Origin: JANOGU01 sp964499865
Lineage (GTDB): Bacteria > Pseudomonadota > Alphaproteobacteria > Rhodobacterales > Rhodobacteraceae
DNA: 25,116 bases
Direction of reading: 5' to 3'
Assembly: GCA_964499865.1 (NCBI GenBank)
Contig: CAZCPY010000037.1
Span: 1-25,116, forward strand
Position 1 is the stretch's first letter, and each line of letters opens with the position of its first letter. A program made the position numbers and the translations under genes. Below the pieces are notes generated by a model, which had not been told where the DNA came from, searched no databases, and worked only from the letters and a program-made list of their open reading frames with translations. Shown here one piece after another: positions 14,811 through 24,141 of this stretch.

Positions 14811-15506
14811 TCAGGCCGACCGCGTGACGCCGCCGTCGACGCGGATGTTCTGCCCGGTGATGTAGCCCGCGCCCTCGCCGCACAGGAAGGCGATGGTGGC
14901 GGCGATTTCCTCCACCCGGCCATAGCGGCCCATCGGCACCCTGGCCTTCAGGTCGGCGCGTTCGGGCAGGCTGTCGATGAAGCCGGGCAGCACGTTGTTG
15001 ATGCGGATGCCGTCCTTCGCATGGGTGTCGGCATACATGCGGACAAAGGCCGCAAGCCCGGCGCGGAAGACGGCCGAGGTGGGGAAGGCCACGTCGGGCT
15101 CGACCGCGACATAGGAGGTGATGTTGACGATCGCCCCGCCACCCGCCGCCACCATGTGCGGCGTGACCGCGCGGATCGGGCGCAGCGCGGACATCAGGTA
15201 CACCTCCATCCCGCCCGCCCAGTCGGCATCGGTCAGGCCGTCCACCGTGCCGCGCGGCCCGTGGCCCGCCGAGTTCACCAGAACGTCGATGCGGCCGAAG
15301 CGGTCGATCACGGCCGCAACCAGCCGGTCGATGTCGGCCTGGCTGGCGTTCGTGCCGGTGACGCCGACGCCGCCGAGTTCAAGTGCCAGCGCCTCGCCCT
15401 TGCCGGAGGACGACAGGATCGACACGGCATGGCCTTCGGCATGCAGGCGTCGGGCGGCGGCGGCGCCCATGCCGCTGCCCCCGGCCATCACGATGGCGGA
15501 TTTCAT
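14811..15506 (-). CDS. SDR-fold protein lacking the canonical YxxxK pair
   Basis: A 231-residue classical-size short-chain dehydrogenase/reductase. The Rossmann nucleotide motif is AGGSGMG (residues 8-14), the NNAG equivalent is NSAG (78-81), the active-site serine is in IVNITSY (Ser131), and the C-terminal GxxxxVDGG region is intact (GQNIRVDGG). Classical SDRs place Tyr 13 and Lys 17 residues after that Ser. Here those positions are Ser144 and Arg148 (SAVFR), so the usual proton-transfer pair is absent. It may bind NAD(P)(H) without standard catalysis, or use another residue such as Tyr132. Its ATG overlaps the stop of the NlpC/P60 gene (ATGA), so translation is coupled. The substrate is unknown. 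Confidence 0.85.
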   Translation of the reverse strand: MKSAIVMAGGSGMGAAAARRLHAEGHAVSILSSSGKGEALALELGGVGVTGTNASQADIDRLVAAVIDRFGRIDVLVNSAGHGPRGTVDGLTDADWAGGMEVYLMSALRPIRAVTPHMVAAGGGAIVNITSYVAVEPDVAFPTSAVFRAGLAAFVRMYADTHAKDGIRINNVLPGFIDSLPERADLKARVPMGRYGRVEEIAATIAFLCGEGAGYITGQNIRVDGGVTRSA

Positions 15507-16336
15507 CTGTGTTCCTCCCTGTGGATGCGGCGATGCGCGGCGACCGGCCCGCCGCCGGCCGCGGCAATGCGCGCGGCGGCGGCGGACAGGGGCTCGAAAG
15601 CCACCGCCATGTGGTGGCCGTTGGCGTGCAGGATCAGGTCGGGGCCTGTGACCAGCGCGACATGGCCCTTCCAGAAGACCAGATCGCCCCGTTGCGGCGG
15701 CCCCTCGCCGGGGTTGCCAAGCGCCTGCTGCAGGTCGCTGTCGCCGGGGCAGGGGACGCCGCAGGCCAGCAGCGCCGCCTGCACCAGGCCCGAACAGTCC
15801 AGGCCATCGCGCGTGTTGCCGCCCCAGAGGTAGGGGACATGGAGGAACATTTCCGCCACCGCCACGGGATCCGTTTCCGTCGCGGCCAGCGGCGCCAGGT
15901 GGTCCGCGGGCACCGCGCCGCGCGGGGTGATGGCAAAGGCGCCCTGCACCGCATCCACCCGCAGCCTGGCACCCAGCGTCAGCGACCCCGTGGCCCGCGC
16001 CTGCACCCGCGGCTCGGGGTAAAGGTGGGTGCCAAGCGTCGCCACGCGGTGGGTTGGCGCCGTGGGCGGGGCAAGCGCGAAGGCGGGGACCCAGCCGCAA
16101 TAGCCGTCGCGCGCCGCCTGGCCAAAGGCCCAGCCGCCGTCGCGGTCGATGACGGTGAAGCCCTCGCCCAGCAGAAGCTGCCGCTCGCGCCCGCCGCCGG
16201 GGCTGCGCGCCAGGTCGGCGAAGGGCACGGCAAGCTCCATCGGGTCGCCGTCGGTGTAGGCCGCGGCCTCGACCTGCCCGCGCAGGGCGGTCAGCGCGAT
16301 GCGGTCGGTCGCGGGGGTCAGGCGCCAGTCAGCCAT
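15503..16336 (-). CDS. NlpC/P60 family peptidase with bacterial SH3 domains
   Basis: A cysteine peptidase of the type that cuts gamma-D-Glu-meso-diaminopimelate bonds in murein peptides. The 277-residue protein has an N-terminal region with two SH3-like segments (about residues 35-90 and 95-150) and a C-terminal NlpC/P60 domain. In that domain, YLWGGNTRDGLDCSGLVQ carries the nucleophile Cys181, GHVALVTG carries His225, and LHANG carries the third residue His237. No signal peptide is seen, so it is probably cytosolic and may recycle imported murein peptides, as in the dipeptidyl-peptidase VI type. It lies 15 bp downstream of the leucyl aminopeptidase-family gene and overlaps the SDR gene by 4 bp, which fits a peptide-processing operon. 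Confidence 0.9.
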   Translation of the reverse strand: MADWRLTPATDRIALTALRGQVEAAAYTDGDPMELAVPFADLARSPGGGRERQLLLGEGFTVIDRDGGWAFGQAARDGYCGWVPAFALAPPTAPTHRVATLGTHLYPEPRVQARATGSLTLGARLRVDAVQGAFAITPRGAVPADHLAPLAATETDPVAVAEMFLHVPYLWGGNTRDGLDCSGLVQAALLACGVPCPGDSDLQQALGNPGEGPPQRGDLVFWKGHVALVTGPDLILHANGHHMAVAFEPLSAAAARIAAAGGGPVAAHRRIHREEHR

Positions 16337-16351
16337 GGGCGTCCGCCCCGG

Positions 16352-17767
<1,416 letters not shown>

Positions 17768-17889
17768 CGGTCGGGCTCTCCTTTTGCGGGCGAGCCTGAC
17801 GGCAAGCCGCGCGGGGTGCAAGGGTGCGGGCTTGCCGCGGCGCGGCGAACGGGGCAGAACCGCGGGGTCCGTCCCCAGGAGGCCCCCGC

Positions 17890-18768
17890 ATGGCCCTGTC
17901 GCCCGGCACCCGCCTTGACCTCACTGCCGCGCTGGCGTCGGTCAGCGTGGCGCTGGTGCTGATCGGCCTCAAGCTCTGGGCCCTGGCCGAGACGAATGCC
18001 CTGTCGGTCGCCGCCTCGGTGGCCGACAGCGCGATGGACCTGGCGGTGTCGCTGGCCGCGATGGTCGCCATCGCCTACGCGGCAAAGCCGGCCGACGAGG
18101 ACCACGCCTACGGACACACCTCGGCCGAAGACCTGGCGGCCCTGGGGCAGGCGGTTTTCCTGGGCGTGGCGGCGGCAGTGGTGGCGGTGGCCGGGATGCG
18201 GCGGCTGGTCGACCCCGCGCCGCCGGTGCTGGCGGCGGAAGGCATGGGCATCGCGGTGATGGCGGTGTCCATCGCGCTGACGCTGGGGCTGGTGGCCTGG
18301 CAGGGGCGGGTGGCGCGCCGGACCGGCAACCGCGTGGTGGCGGCCGACCGGCTGCACTACCTCGCCGACCTGGTGCCCAACCTGGGCGCCATCCTGTCGC
18401 TGGCGGCCTCGGCACAGTTCGGGCTGGTGCGGATCGATGCGGTGGTGGCGCTGGCCACGGCGGCGATGCTGGCGCTGGGGTCGCTGCGCATCGGCCGGGG
18501 GGCCTGGGATGCGCTGATGGACCGGGCGGCCGATCCGCGCATCGTCGAAGGGATCGCCGCCATCGCCCGCGACTGGCCCGGCGCGCGCGGCTTCCACGAC
18601 CTCAAGACCCGCACCGCCGGGCGCCGCGTCTTCGTCAGCCTGCATGTGGAACTGGACGGCGCCCTGACCCTGCGCGAGGCGCATGACATCGGCGCCGCCC
18701 TGCGCCGCGCCATCATCGCCACCTATCCGCAGGCGGATGTCATCATCCACAAGGACGTGGCGCAGTAG
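17890..18768 (+). CDS. CDF family divalent cation exporter (FieF/YiiP type)
   Basis: Inner-membrane proton antiporter exporting Zn2+ or another divalent metal. The 292-residue protein has about six transmembrane segments and a C-terminal cytosolic ferredoxin-like domain (about 205-292). The transport site matches the YiiP tetrad: Asp46 and Asp50 in SVADSAMD, with His156 and Asp160 in HYLAD. The D-D-H-D set is typical of Zn/Cd or Zn/Fe carriers; the actual metal is not certain. HAYGHTSAEDL (72-82) is the conserved second-site region. The start is ATG at 17890 with AGGAGG 7 nt upstream, rather than 17824. It is divergent from the aminopeptidase gene and followed by a three-hairpin repeat. Confidence 0.93.
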   Translation: MALSPGTRLDLTAALASVSVALVLIGLKLWALAETNALSVAASVADSAMDLAVSLAAMVAIAYAAKPADEDHAYGHTSAEDLAALGQAVFLGVAAAVVAVAGMRRLVDPAPPVLAAEGMGIAVMAVSIALTLGLVAWQGRVARRTGNRVVAADRLHYLADLVPNLGAILSLAASAQFGLVRIDAVVALATAAMLALGSLRIGRGAWDALMDRAADPRIVEGIAAIARDWPGARGFHDLKTRTAGRRVFVSLHVELDGALTLREAHDIGAALRRAIIATYPQADVIIHKDVAQ

Positions 18769-18783
18769 TGCCGCCGGGGGGGG

Positions 18784-18960
18784 ACGGTTTGCTCGACCCC
18801 ACCCGAAGGGGGGTGGGGGTGCTCGCAAACCGTGGCTTCGCCGGACGAGAGGAAGGGCGTTGCGCAGGTGGAGGGACCCGGGGCGCTGCCCCGGACCCCG
18901 GGATACTTGGAAAGAGATGAAGGCCCATCGCCCTGTCATCGCTTTCCAGGTATCCCGGGG
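18784..18960 (-). repeat. Three-hairpin dispersed element, copy B (inverted)
   Basis: Read on the minus strand it has the same order as copy A. A 25-bp imperfect palindrome comes first (arms 18936-18960 and 18896-18920, one wobble and one mismatch). The hairpin CCGGGGC/GCCCCGG (18878-18894) follows, then a C-rich core (18793-18824) inside a 9-bp outer stem (18784-18792 with 18825-18833). The core matches copy A except for one missing G. It lies between the convergent CDF and ABC permease genes. Confidence 0.85.
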
Positions 18961-19025
18961 GGCGGCGAAGGCGGGGAACAGCGTCCCCCTCCGTTTGTTC
19001 GAGACTGCAACCGCTGCGGCGTCCG

Positions 19026-19805
19026 TCACGCGGTGCGGGTGGGGAAGAGGCTTTCGAACCAGCGGAACAGGAGCACGATCAGCCCGGCCAGCGCCATGTA
19101 GGCCACGGCCAGCAGCAGGAGCGGCTCGTAGACGATGTAGGTGTCCTGTCGCACCTGGTTCGCCACGCGGTAGATTTCGACGATGGTGATGGTCGACACG
19201 AGCGGCGTGGACTTGAGCTGCAGCACCGTCTCGCCGCCGATCGTGGGCAGCACGCGGTGCAGGGCCTGGGGCAGCCAGATGCGGCGGAACAGCGTGAAGC
19301 CGGGCACGCCCATGGCGCGGGCGGCCTCGAGCTGGCCGTGTGGCACGCTCTTGAAGGCGCCGCGCATCACCTCGCCCTCGTAGCCCGCGACCGACAGGGA
19401 CAGCGCCAGAACCGCATAGGGCCAGGCCTGCCGCAGGATCGGCCAGAGGTCGCTTTCGCGGATCCAGGGGATCGAGGGGAACAGCGAGCCCAGCCCGTAA
19501 TACAGAAGCCAGATCTGCATCAGCAGCGGCGTGCCGCGGATCACCGTGCAGAACACCCGCGCGGGCGTCGCCAGATACCAGGGACCCACCGCCTGCACGA
19601 AGCCGATCGGCACGGCCAGGATCATCCCCAGCACCATCGTGCCCACGGTCAGGCTGACCGTCCAGGCCAGGGCGGGCAGCATCAGGGCCTGATACTTCGG
19701 GTCGGCCAGCCAGTCCCAGCGCAACGTCGCCGCGCTGAGCCCGACGATCCCCAGCGCCACGAGGATCAGCACGATGCGGTGCGGCTTCATCAGCCCGGCC
19801 ATCAT
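19026..19805 (-). CDS. Polar amino acid ABC transporter permease (HisM type)
   Basis: Second inner-membrane permease of a His/Glu/Gln/Arg/opine-type importer. The 259-residue protein has about five hydrophobic segments and the EAA loop that docks the ATPase, in QLEAARAMGVPGFTLFRRIWLPQA, followed by LPTIGGETVLQLKSTPLVS, typical of HisM/ArtM. The first ATG (19805) overlaps the stop of the other permease gene (ATGA) and has GAGGAGG upstream; a second ATG follows at once at 19802. It is the last gene of the importer operon. The likely substrate is arginine or a related basic amino acid, inferred from the divergent AruH/AruI-like genes and not from this protein alone. Confidence 0.9.
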   Translation of the reverse strand: MMAGLMKPHRIVLILVALGIVGLSAATLRWDWLADPKYQALMLPALAWTVSLTVGTMVLGMILAVPIGFVQAVGPWYLATPARVFCTVIRGTPLLMQIWLLYYGLGSLFPSIPWIRESDLWPILRQAWPYAVLALSLSVAGYEGEVMRGAFKSVPHGQLEAARAMGVPGFTLFRRIWLPQALHRVLPTIGGETVLQLKSTPLVSTITIVEIYRVANQVRQDTYIVYEPLLLLAVAYMALAGLIVLLFRWFESLFPTRTA

Positions 19806-20542
19806 GCCCTCCTCATGTCCCGCTGGCCCTTGCGCGCCCAGCGCTCGATGCGCGCGAACAGGAAGATCGAGACGAGCGAGATCACCAGATACGCCGTCAT
19901 CGCCGCGCCGTAGAAGGTGAAGAAGGCCTTGGTCGTGGACGAGGCCTGCTGCGTGGCCTTGGTGAGTTCGGAGAATCCGATGACGGCCAGCAGCGCGGTG
20001 TCCTTGGTGGCGTTCAGCCACAGGTTGCCGAGGCCCGGCACGGCGTTCGCGGTCATCAGGGGAAAGATCACCCGGCGGGCGACCAGCACCGGGGTCATCC
20101 CCATCGCGCGCGCCGCCTCGATCTGGCCTGCGGGCACCGACAGGATGGCGCCGCGCAGCACTTCGGTCTGGTAGGCGCCCTGCACGAAGGCCAGCACCGC
20201 CACGCCGGTGATGAACTGCGGCAGGTCGATGCGGTCGCGCCCGAGCGACACGAGCATCTCGTTCACCGCACCGGGGACGGCATAGTAGAGGATGAGGATC
20301 AGCACCAGTTCGGGCACCGCCCGCACGATGGTGGTGTAGACGGCCCAGAGGTCGCGCCCGACCGGGCCGCCGTAGAGCTTGCCGAAGGCGCCCGCGACCC
20401 CGATGGCGAAGCCCAGCGCATAGGCGCCGAGCGCGATCAGGATCGAGTTGCCGAGGCCCGCGGCCAGCGTGCCCCCCCAGCCGCAGTCGCCGAAGCCGAG
20501 CAGTTCCAGCGACGACAGCTGCGCGGCGGGGGGGCAGTCCAT
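19802..20542 (-). CDS. Polar amino acid ABC transporter permease (HisQ type)
   Basis: First permease of the importer, 246 residues, with an N-terminal periplasmic segment (MDCPPAAQLSS...CGWGG) and about five membrane spans. The EAA loop is QIEAARAMGMTPVLVARRVIFP, and the segment after it, PGLGNLWLNATKDTALLAVIGFSEL, is the HisQ/ArtQ pattern. The ATG at 20542 lies 8 nt after the binding-protein stop. No Shine-Dalgarno string precedes it (the upstream bases are GCCTCCCG), so it probably depends on translational coupling. Its stop overlaps the next permease start. Confidence 0.9.
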   Translation of the reverse strand: MDCPPAAQLSSLELLGFGDCGWGGTLAAGLGNSILIALGAYALGFAIGVAGAFGKLYGGPVGRDLWAVYTTIVRAVPELVLILILYYAVPGAVNEMLVSLGRDRIDLPQFITGVAVLAFVQGAYQTEVLRGAILSVPAGQIEAARAMGMTPVLVARRVIFPLMTANAVPGLGNLWLNATKDTALLAVIGFSELTKATQQASSTTKAFFTFYGAAMTAYLVISLVSIFLFARIERWARKGQRDMRRA

Positions 20543-20550
20543 CGGGAGGC

Positions 20551-21318
20551 TTACATGCCGTAGATGTCGAAGTCGAAGTAGGGCTTGGAGATGGCGTCGT
20601 AGGTGCCGTCGGCGCGGATCGCGGCGATGGCGGCATTGAGGGTCTCGCGCAGCGGGTCGCCCTTGCGCAAGCCGAAACCGACGCCGAGGCCAAGCACTTC
20701 GGGGTCGCTGGCGACGTTGCCCGCGACCTTGCAGCAGCCGCCGCTGCCGTCCGACTTGACGAAGTCGTTCACCGCGATGGAATCGGCCATGACCGCGTCG
20801 ACACGGCCCGCGGCGAGGTCCTGGTTGGCCTCGTCCAGGGTCTGGTAGGTCTTCACCTCTGCGGCGACCGAGGCGAAGTACTTCTCGACATAGGTGGCGT
20901 GGATGGTCGAGACCTGCACGCCGATGATCTTGCCGGTCAGGCCCGCCACGTCCGGCGTGATGTCGCTGTTCGCGGCGACCATCACCGAGGCCGGGGTGTC
21001 GTAGTACTTGTCGGAAAAGTCGATCGACTCCATCCGTTCGGCGGTGATCGTCATCGACGACATGATGACGTCGATCTGGCCCGCATTGAGCGCCGGGATG
21101 ATGCCGTCCCAGGCGGTGGGGGTGATGACGCATTCCAGCGCGGCCTGCTTGCAGATCGCGTTCATGAAGTCGATTTCCCAGCCCACCCAGTTGCCCGAGG
21201 CGTCGGGCGAGGTGAAGGGCGGGTAGGGTTCGGCGGCGACGCCGATCTTGATCGGCTCGGCCACGGCCGCGGTGCCGAGGGCAAGCGCCGCTGCGGCGGC
21301 AAGGGCAAGGGTCTTCAT
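20551..21318 (-). CDS. Periplasmic basic amino acid-binding protein (HisJ/ArtJ/opine type)
   Basis: Solute-binding protein of the importer. The 255-residue precursor has a Sec signal peptide (residues 1-20, MKTLALAAAAALALGTAAVA, cleaved before EPIKIG). The mature part is a type II bacterial extracellular domain 3: GVAAEPYPPF at the first strand, WVGWEIDFMNAICKQ, AWDGIIPALNAGQIDVIMSSMTIT and RMESIDFSDKYY. The last two blocks are signature regions of lysine/arginine/ornithine/histidine-binding proteins. The Cys pair in NAICKQAALEC matches the HisJ/LAO disulfide position. The exact ligand is not readable, but gene context suggests arginine or another guanidino compound. AGGAGAG about 9 nt upstream supports the ATG at 21318. 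It lies 43 nt after the ATPase gene. Confidence 0.93.
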   Translation of the reverse strand: MKTLALAAAAALALGTAAVAEPIKIGVAAEPYPPFTSPDASGNWVGWEIDFMNAICKQAALECVITPTAWDGIIPALNAGQIDVIMSSMTITAERMESIDFSDKYYDTPASVMVAANSDITPDVAGLTGKIIGVQVSTIHATYVEKYFASVAAEVKTYQTLDEANQDLAAGRVDAVMADSIAVNDFVKSDGSGGCCKVAGNVASDPEVLGLGVGFGLRKGDPLRETLNAAIAAIRADGTYDAISKPYFDFDIYGM

Positions 21319-21361
21319 GGTTCGGTCTCTCCTCGTTGGTCGGTGGTTCCGCGGGTCGTCC

Positions 21362-22168
21362 TCAGCCCACGGTTTTCAGGAACTGCTTCAACCGGTCGGA
21401 TTTCGGCGCGCCGAACAGCGCATCCGGCGGGCCTTCCTCTTCGATCAGGCCGTTGTAGAGGTAGATGACGTGGCTGGCCACCTCGCGCGCGAATTTCATC
21501 TCGTGCGTCACCAGGATCATCGTGCGGCCTTCCTCGGCCAGGCCGCGGATCACCTGCAGGACCTCGCCCACCAGTTCGGGGTCGAGCGCCGAGGTGGGTT
21601 CGTCGAACAGCATCGCACGCGGTTCCACGCACAGGGCGCGGGCGATCGCCACGCGCTGCTGCTGGCCGCCCGACAGGTAGGCGGGGTAGACGTCTTCCTT
21701 GGCGGCCAGGCCCACGCGGTCCAGCACCTTGCGGGCGCGTTCCACGGCATCGGCCCGGGGCACGCCCAGGACATGGACCGGCACCTCGATCAGGTTGCCC
21801 ATGACGGTCATGTGCGACCACAGGTTGAACTGCTGGAACACCATCCCCAGTCGCTGGCGCATGCGCTCGATCTGGCGGCGGTCGACGGGGCGGCCGTCGG
21901 CGTGCATCAAGACGTCCTCGCCCCCGATCACGATCCGGCCGCCCGACGGCTGTTCCAGGAAGTTGATGCAGCGCAGCATCGTCGACTTGCCGGAGCCCGA
22001 CCCGCCGATGATCGCCACGACATCGCCCTCGCAGGCGCGCAGCGACACGCCCTTGAGCACCTCGAGCGAGCCGAAGGACTTGTGCAGCCCTTCGATGCGG
22101 ATCGCCTCGGGGCGCCCGTCCGCGGTCGCGGCAGTATCGGCAGGCGTGGCAGTCTGGCGTGCCGTCAT
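21362..22168 (-). CDS. Polar amino acid ABC transporter ATP-binding protein (HisP type)
   Basis: Cytosolic ATPase that powers the importer. The 268-residue protein has Walker A GGSGSGKST (residues 55-63), the Q-loop in MVFQQFNLW, the family-specific LRCINFLE after Walker A, signature LSGGQ (165-169), Walker B with the catalytic Glu in AMLFDEPTSALD (185-196), and the H-loop His222. It ends like HisP/ArtP/OccP. The ATG at 22168 adds a ~20-residue Ala/Thr-rich N-terminal tail before EAIRIEGLHKSFG; the upstream ribosome site (GAAGAAAG) is weak. It is the first gene of the minus-strand importer operon and is divergent from the TetR gene, 90 bp apart. Confidence 0.94.
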   Translation of the reverse strand: MTARQTATPADTAATADGRPEAIRIEGLHKSFGSLEVLKGVSLRACEGDVVAIIGGSGSGKSTMLRCINFLEQPSGGRIVIGGEDVLMHADGRPVDRRQIERMRQRLGMVFQQFNLWSHMTVMGNLIEVPVHVLGVPRADAVERARKVLDRVGLAAKEDVYPAYLSGGQQQRVAIARALCVEPRAMLFDEPTSALDPELVGEVLQVIRGLAEEGRTMILVTHEMKFAREVASHVIYLYNGLIEEEGPPDALFGAPKSDRLKQFLKTVG

Positions 22169-22181
22169 CGAACTTTCTTCG

Positions 22182-22231
22182 TCCACCCGGTGGAAGTAAC
22201 ACCGCCAGTATCTTATTATGCAAGCGTATAA
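22182..22231. promoter_or_regulatory. Divergent promoter/operator region between importer and TetR genes
   Basis: Two palindromes lie in the 90-bp gap. TCCACC-C-GGTGGA (22182-22194) is perfect. TTATGC-AAGC-GTATAA (22216-22231) is imperfect and lies in the only A/T-rich patch of the region, where promoter -10 elements on either strand would be expected. Either could be the TetR operator. The binding site is not proven. Confidence 0.45.
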
Positions 22232-22258
22232 ATGCTCCGGCGGGTCCGGGGGGGGACG

Positions 22259-22924
22259 ATGACCGGGGACCGGCGCAAATTCCGTCGCGAGGGCGAAGAG
22301 CGGCGGCGCGAGGCGCTGATCGCCGCCGCGCTGGAGCTGATCGCCGAGGCGGGCCCGGATGCCGCCACGGTGCGCGCCATCGCCGAACGGGCGGGGGTCA
22401 CGCCGGGGCTGATCGGGCACTATTTCGAAGGCAAGGAAGAACTGACCCGCGCAGCCTTTGCCCATCTGATGACGCGGATGACCGACCTCAGCCTCGACGC
22501 CGCGGGCGCCGCGGGGCAGGATCCCGTGGCGCGTCTGGCGGCCTATGTGGCGGCCAGCTTTCGCCCGCCGGTGCTGGACGAAAGCCGCATCCGGCTCTGG
22601 GCCGGGTTCATGAACCTGGTGCGCCGCGATCCCGCGCTGCTCGAGGTCCACCGCCAGACCTACCTGCGCTATCGCGACCAGTTGCAGGACCTGATCATGG
22701 CGGTGCCCGGCCTGTCCGACCCCGCCCTCGCCCGACCGATGGCCATCGCCGCCAACGCCACCATCGACGGGCTGTGGATGGAAGGCGGCATGCTGCCCGA
22801 GGTCTTTGCCCCGGGCGAACTGGAGCGAATCGGGCTTGCGGCCGTCGGCGCGATCCTCGGCATCGACCTTGCCGCGGCCCGACCGGTCGCCGCCCCCCCC
22901 CTCGACGCTGGAGACGCATCATGA
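22259..22924 (+). CDS. TetR family regulator (BetI-like), probable local repressor
   Basis: A 221-residue TetR-type transcription factor. The N-terminal helix-turn-helix spans about residues 17-63 (ALIAAALELIAEAG, then TVRAIAERAGVTPGLIGHYFEGKEEL). The remaining ~150 residues form the helical ligand-binding and dimer domain, with a BetI-like pattern (FRPPVLDESRIRLWAGFMNLVRRDP). The ligand is unknown; arginine, 2-ketoarginine or a guanidino compound would fit the context. I chose ATG 22259, preceded by a G-rich string, over ATG 22232, which sits in the A/T-rich promoter patch. It overlaps the aminotransferase gene by 4 bp and is divergent from the importer, so it may control both directions. 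Confidence 0.9.
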   Translation: MTGDRRKFRREGEERRREALIAAALELIAEAGPDAATVRAIAERAGVTPGLIGHYFEGKEELTRAAFAHLMTRMTDLSLDAAGAAGQDPVARLAAYVAASFRPPVLDESRIRLWAGFMNLVRRDPALLEVHRQTYLRYRDQLQDLIMAVPGLSDPALARPMAIAANATIDGLWMEGGMLPEVFAPGELERIGLAAVGAILGIDLAAARPVAAPPLDAGDAS

Positions 22925-24141
22925 GACACCACGCCTCCGCTGTGGCCGACGGACTTTCGACGATGCGATACGCCCCCGTGATCGACCGCCTCGCCGGCCT
23001 TGGCGGCGCGCGCTGGGCGCTGCATGCCGAGGCGCGGGCGATGAAGGCGGCCGGGCAGCCGGTGATCGAGCTGACCATCGGCGAACCCGACATCCCCACG
23101 CCCCCCGAACTGCTGGAGGTCGCGCGGGCGGGCATGGTGGCCGGGCGCACCGGCTATTCCAACGGGCGGGGCGAACCGGGGCTCGTCGCGGCGCTGGCGG
23201 CCCGCTACAGCGCGCGGCGGGGCCGGACCATCGGCACCGACCAGGTGCTGTGCCTGCCGGGGACGCAGACCTCGCTTTACGTGGCGCTGATGGCGCTGAC
23301 CGGGCCGGGCGATGCGGTGCTGGTGGGCGACCCGGGCTATGCGACCTACGACGGCCTGATCGCGGCCAGCGGCGCGCGCGCCGTGCCGGTGCCGCTGCGC
23401 CCGGACCTGGGGTTCCGCCTGCAGGCCGCCGACGTGGCCGCCCGCATGGTGCCCGAGGCGCGCGTGCTGTTCCTGAACACGCCGCACAACCCCACCGGCG
23501 CCGTCCTGACGGCCGCCGACATCGCCGCACTGGGCGCGCTGGCCAGGGCGCATGACCTGTGGATCCTCTGCGACGAGGTCTACGAGGACATTATCTTCGG
23601 CGACACCGCGTTCGCCTCGCCGCTGGACGATGCGGGCCTGGCCGAACGCACGGTGGTTGCGGGGTCAATCTCCAAGTCGCATGCGGCACCCGGATTCCGG
23701 TCGGGCTGGCTGGTCGGCCCGGCCGAGTTCTGCCGACGCGTGCTGCCGCTGTCCGAGACGATGCTGTTCGGCAGCCAGCCCTTCATCGCCGACATGACCG
23801 AGGCCGCGCTCCGCCGGGGCTCGTCCGTCGCCGCGGGGATGCGCGCGCGCTTTGCCGCCCGGGCCGCGCTGGTGCATGACCGGCTGCACGGCGTGGCGGG
23901 GCTGGCGGTTCACCGGCCCGAGGCGGGGATGTTCGCCCTTGTCGATGTCCGCGCGACCGGCCTGTCGGGCACCGCCTTTGCCCGCGGCCTGCTGCAGGAC
24001 CGGCTGGTCGCCGCGATGCCGGGCGAAAGCTTTGGCGCCGCGCTGGCGGGGTGGCTGCGGCTGAGCCTGACGCAGCCCGATGACCTTCTGGCCGAGGCCT
24101 GCACCCGCATCGCCGCCCATGCCGCCGCGGTGAGCGCATGA
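22921..24141 (+). CDS. aruH: PLP-dependent aminotransferase, probable arginine:pyruvate transaminase (AruH-like)
   Basis: Class I/II fold-type I aminotransferase of 406 residues. Active-site residues are all present: NPTG (Asn190), DEVYE (Asp218, Tyr221), the Schiff-base lysine in GSISKSHAAPGFR (Lys252) and the substrate-carboxylate Arg in that block or beyond. Blocks such as SIGEP-like ELTIGEPDIPTPPELL, PHNPTGAVL and GMFALVDVRATGLSG resemble my recollection of Pseudomonas AruH, which converts L-arginine plus pyruvate to 2-ketoarginine plus alanine. The downstream AruI-like decarboxylase supports this. The start is ATG 22921 (ATGA overlap, GGAGA upstream); internal ATG 22963 (MRYAP) would give the AruH-like N-terminus. 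Substrate assignment is inference; aspartate aminotransferase-like activity remains possible. Confidence 0.85.
   Translation: MRHHASAVADGLSTMRYAPVIDRLAGLGGARWALHAEARAMKAAGQPVIELTIGEPDIPTPPELLEVARAGMVAGRTGYSNGRGEPGLVAALAARYSARRGRTIGTDQVLCLPGTQTSLYVALMALTGPGDAVLVGDPGYATYDGLIAASGARAVPVPLRPDLGFRLQAADVAARMVPEARVLFLNTPHNPTGAVLTAADIAALGALARAHDLWILCDEVYEDIIFGDTAFASPLDDAGLAERTVVAGSISKSHAAPGFRSGWLVGPAEFCRRVLPLSETMLFGSQPFIADMTEAALRRGSSVAAGMRARFAARAALVHDRLHGVAGLAVHRPEAGMFALVDVRATGLSGTAFARGLLQDRLVAAMPGESFGAALAGWLRLSLTQPDDLLAEACTRIAAHAAAVSA

Noticed and set aside
11997..15833. A 1278-codon plus-strand open frame opposite pheT and the SDR/NlpC genes
   Set aside because: It is antisense to well-identified genes, has the Arg/Gly/His/Pro-rich composition typical of G+C-rich shadow frames, and shows no domain.
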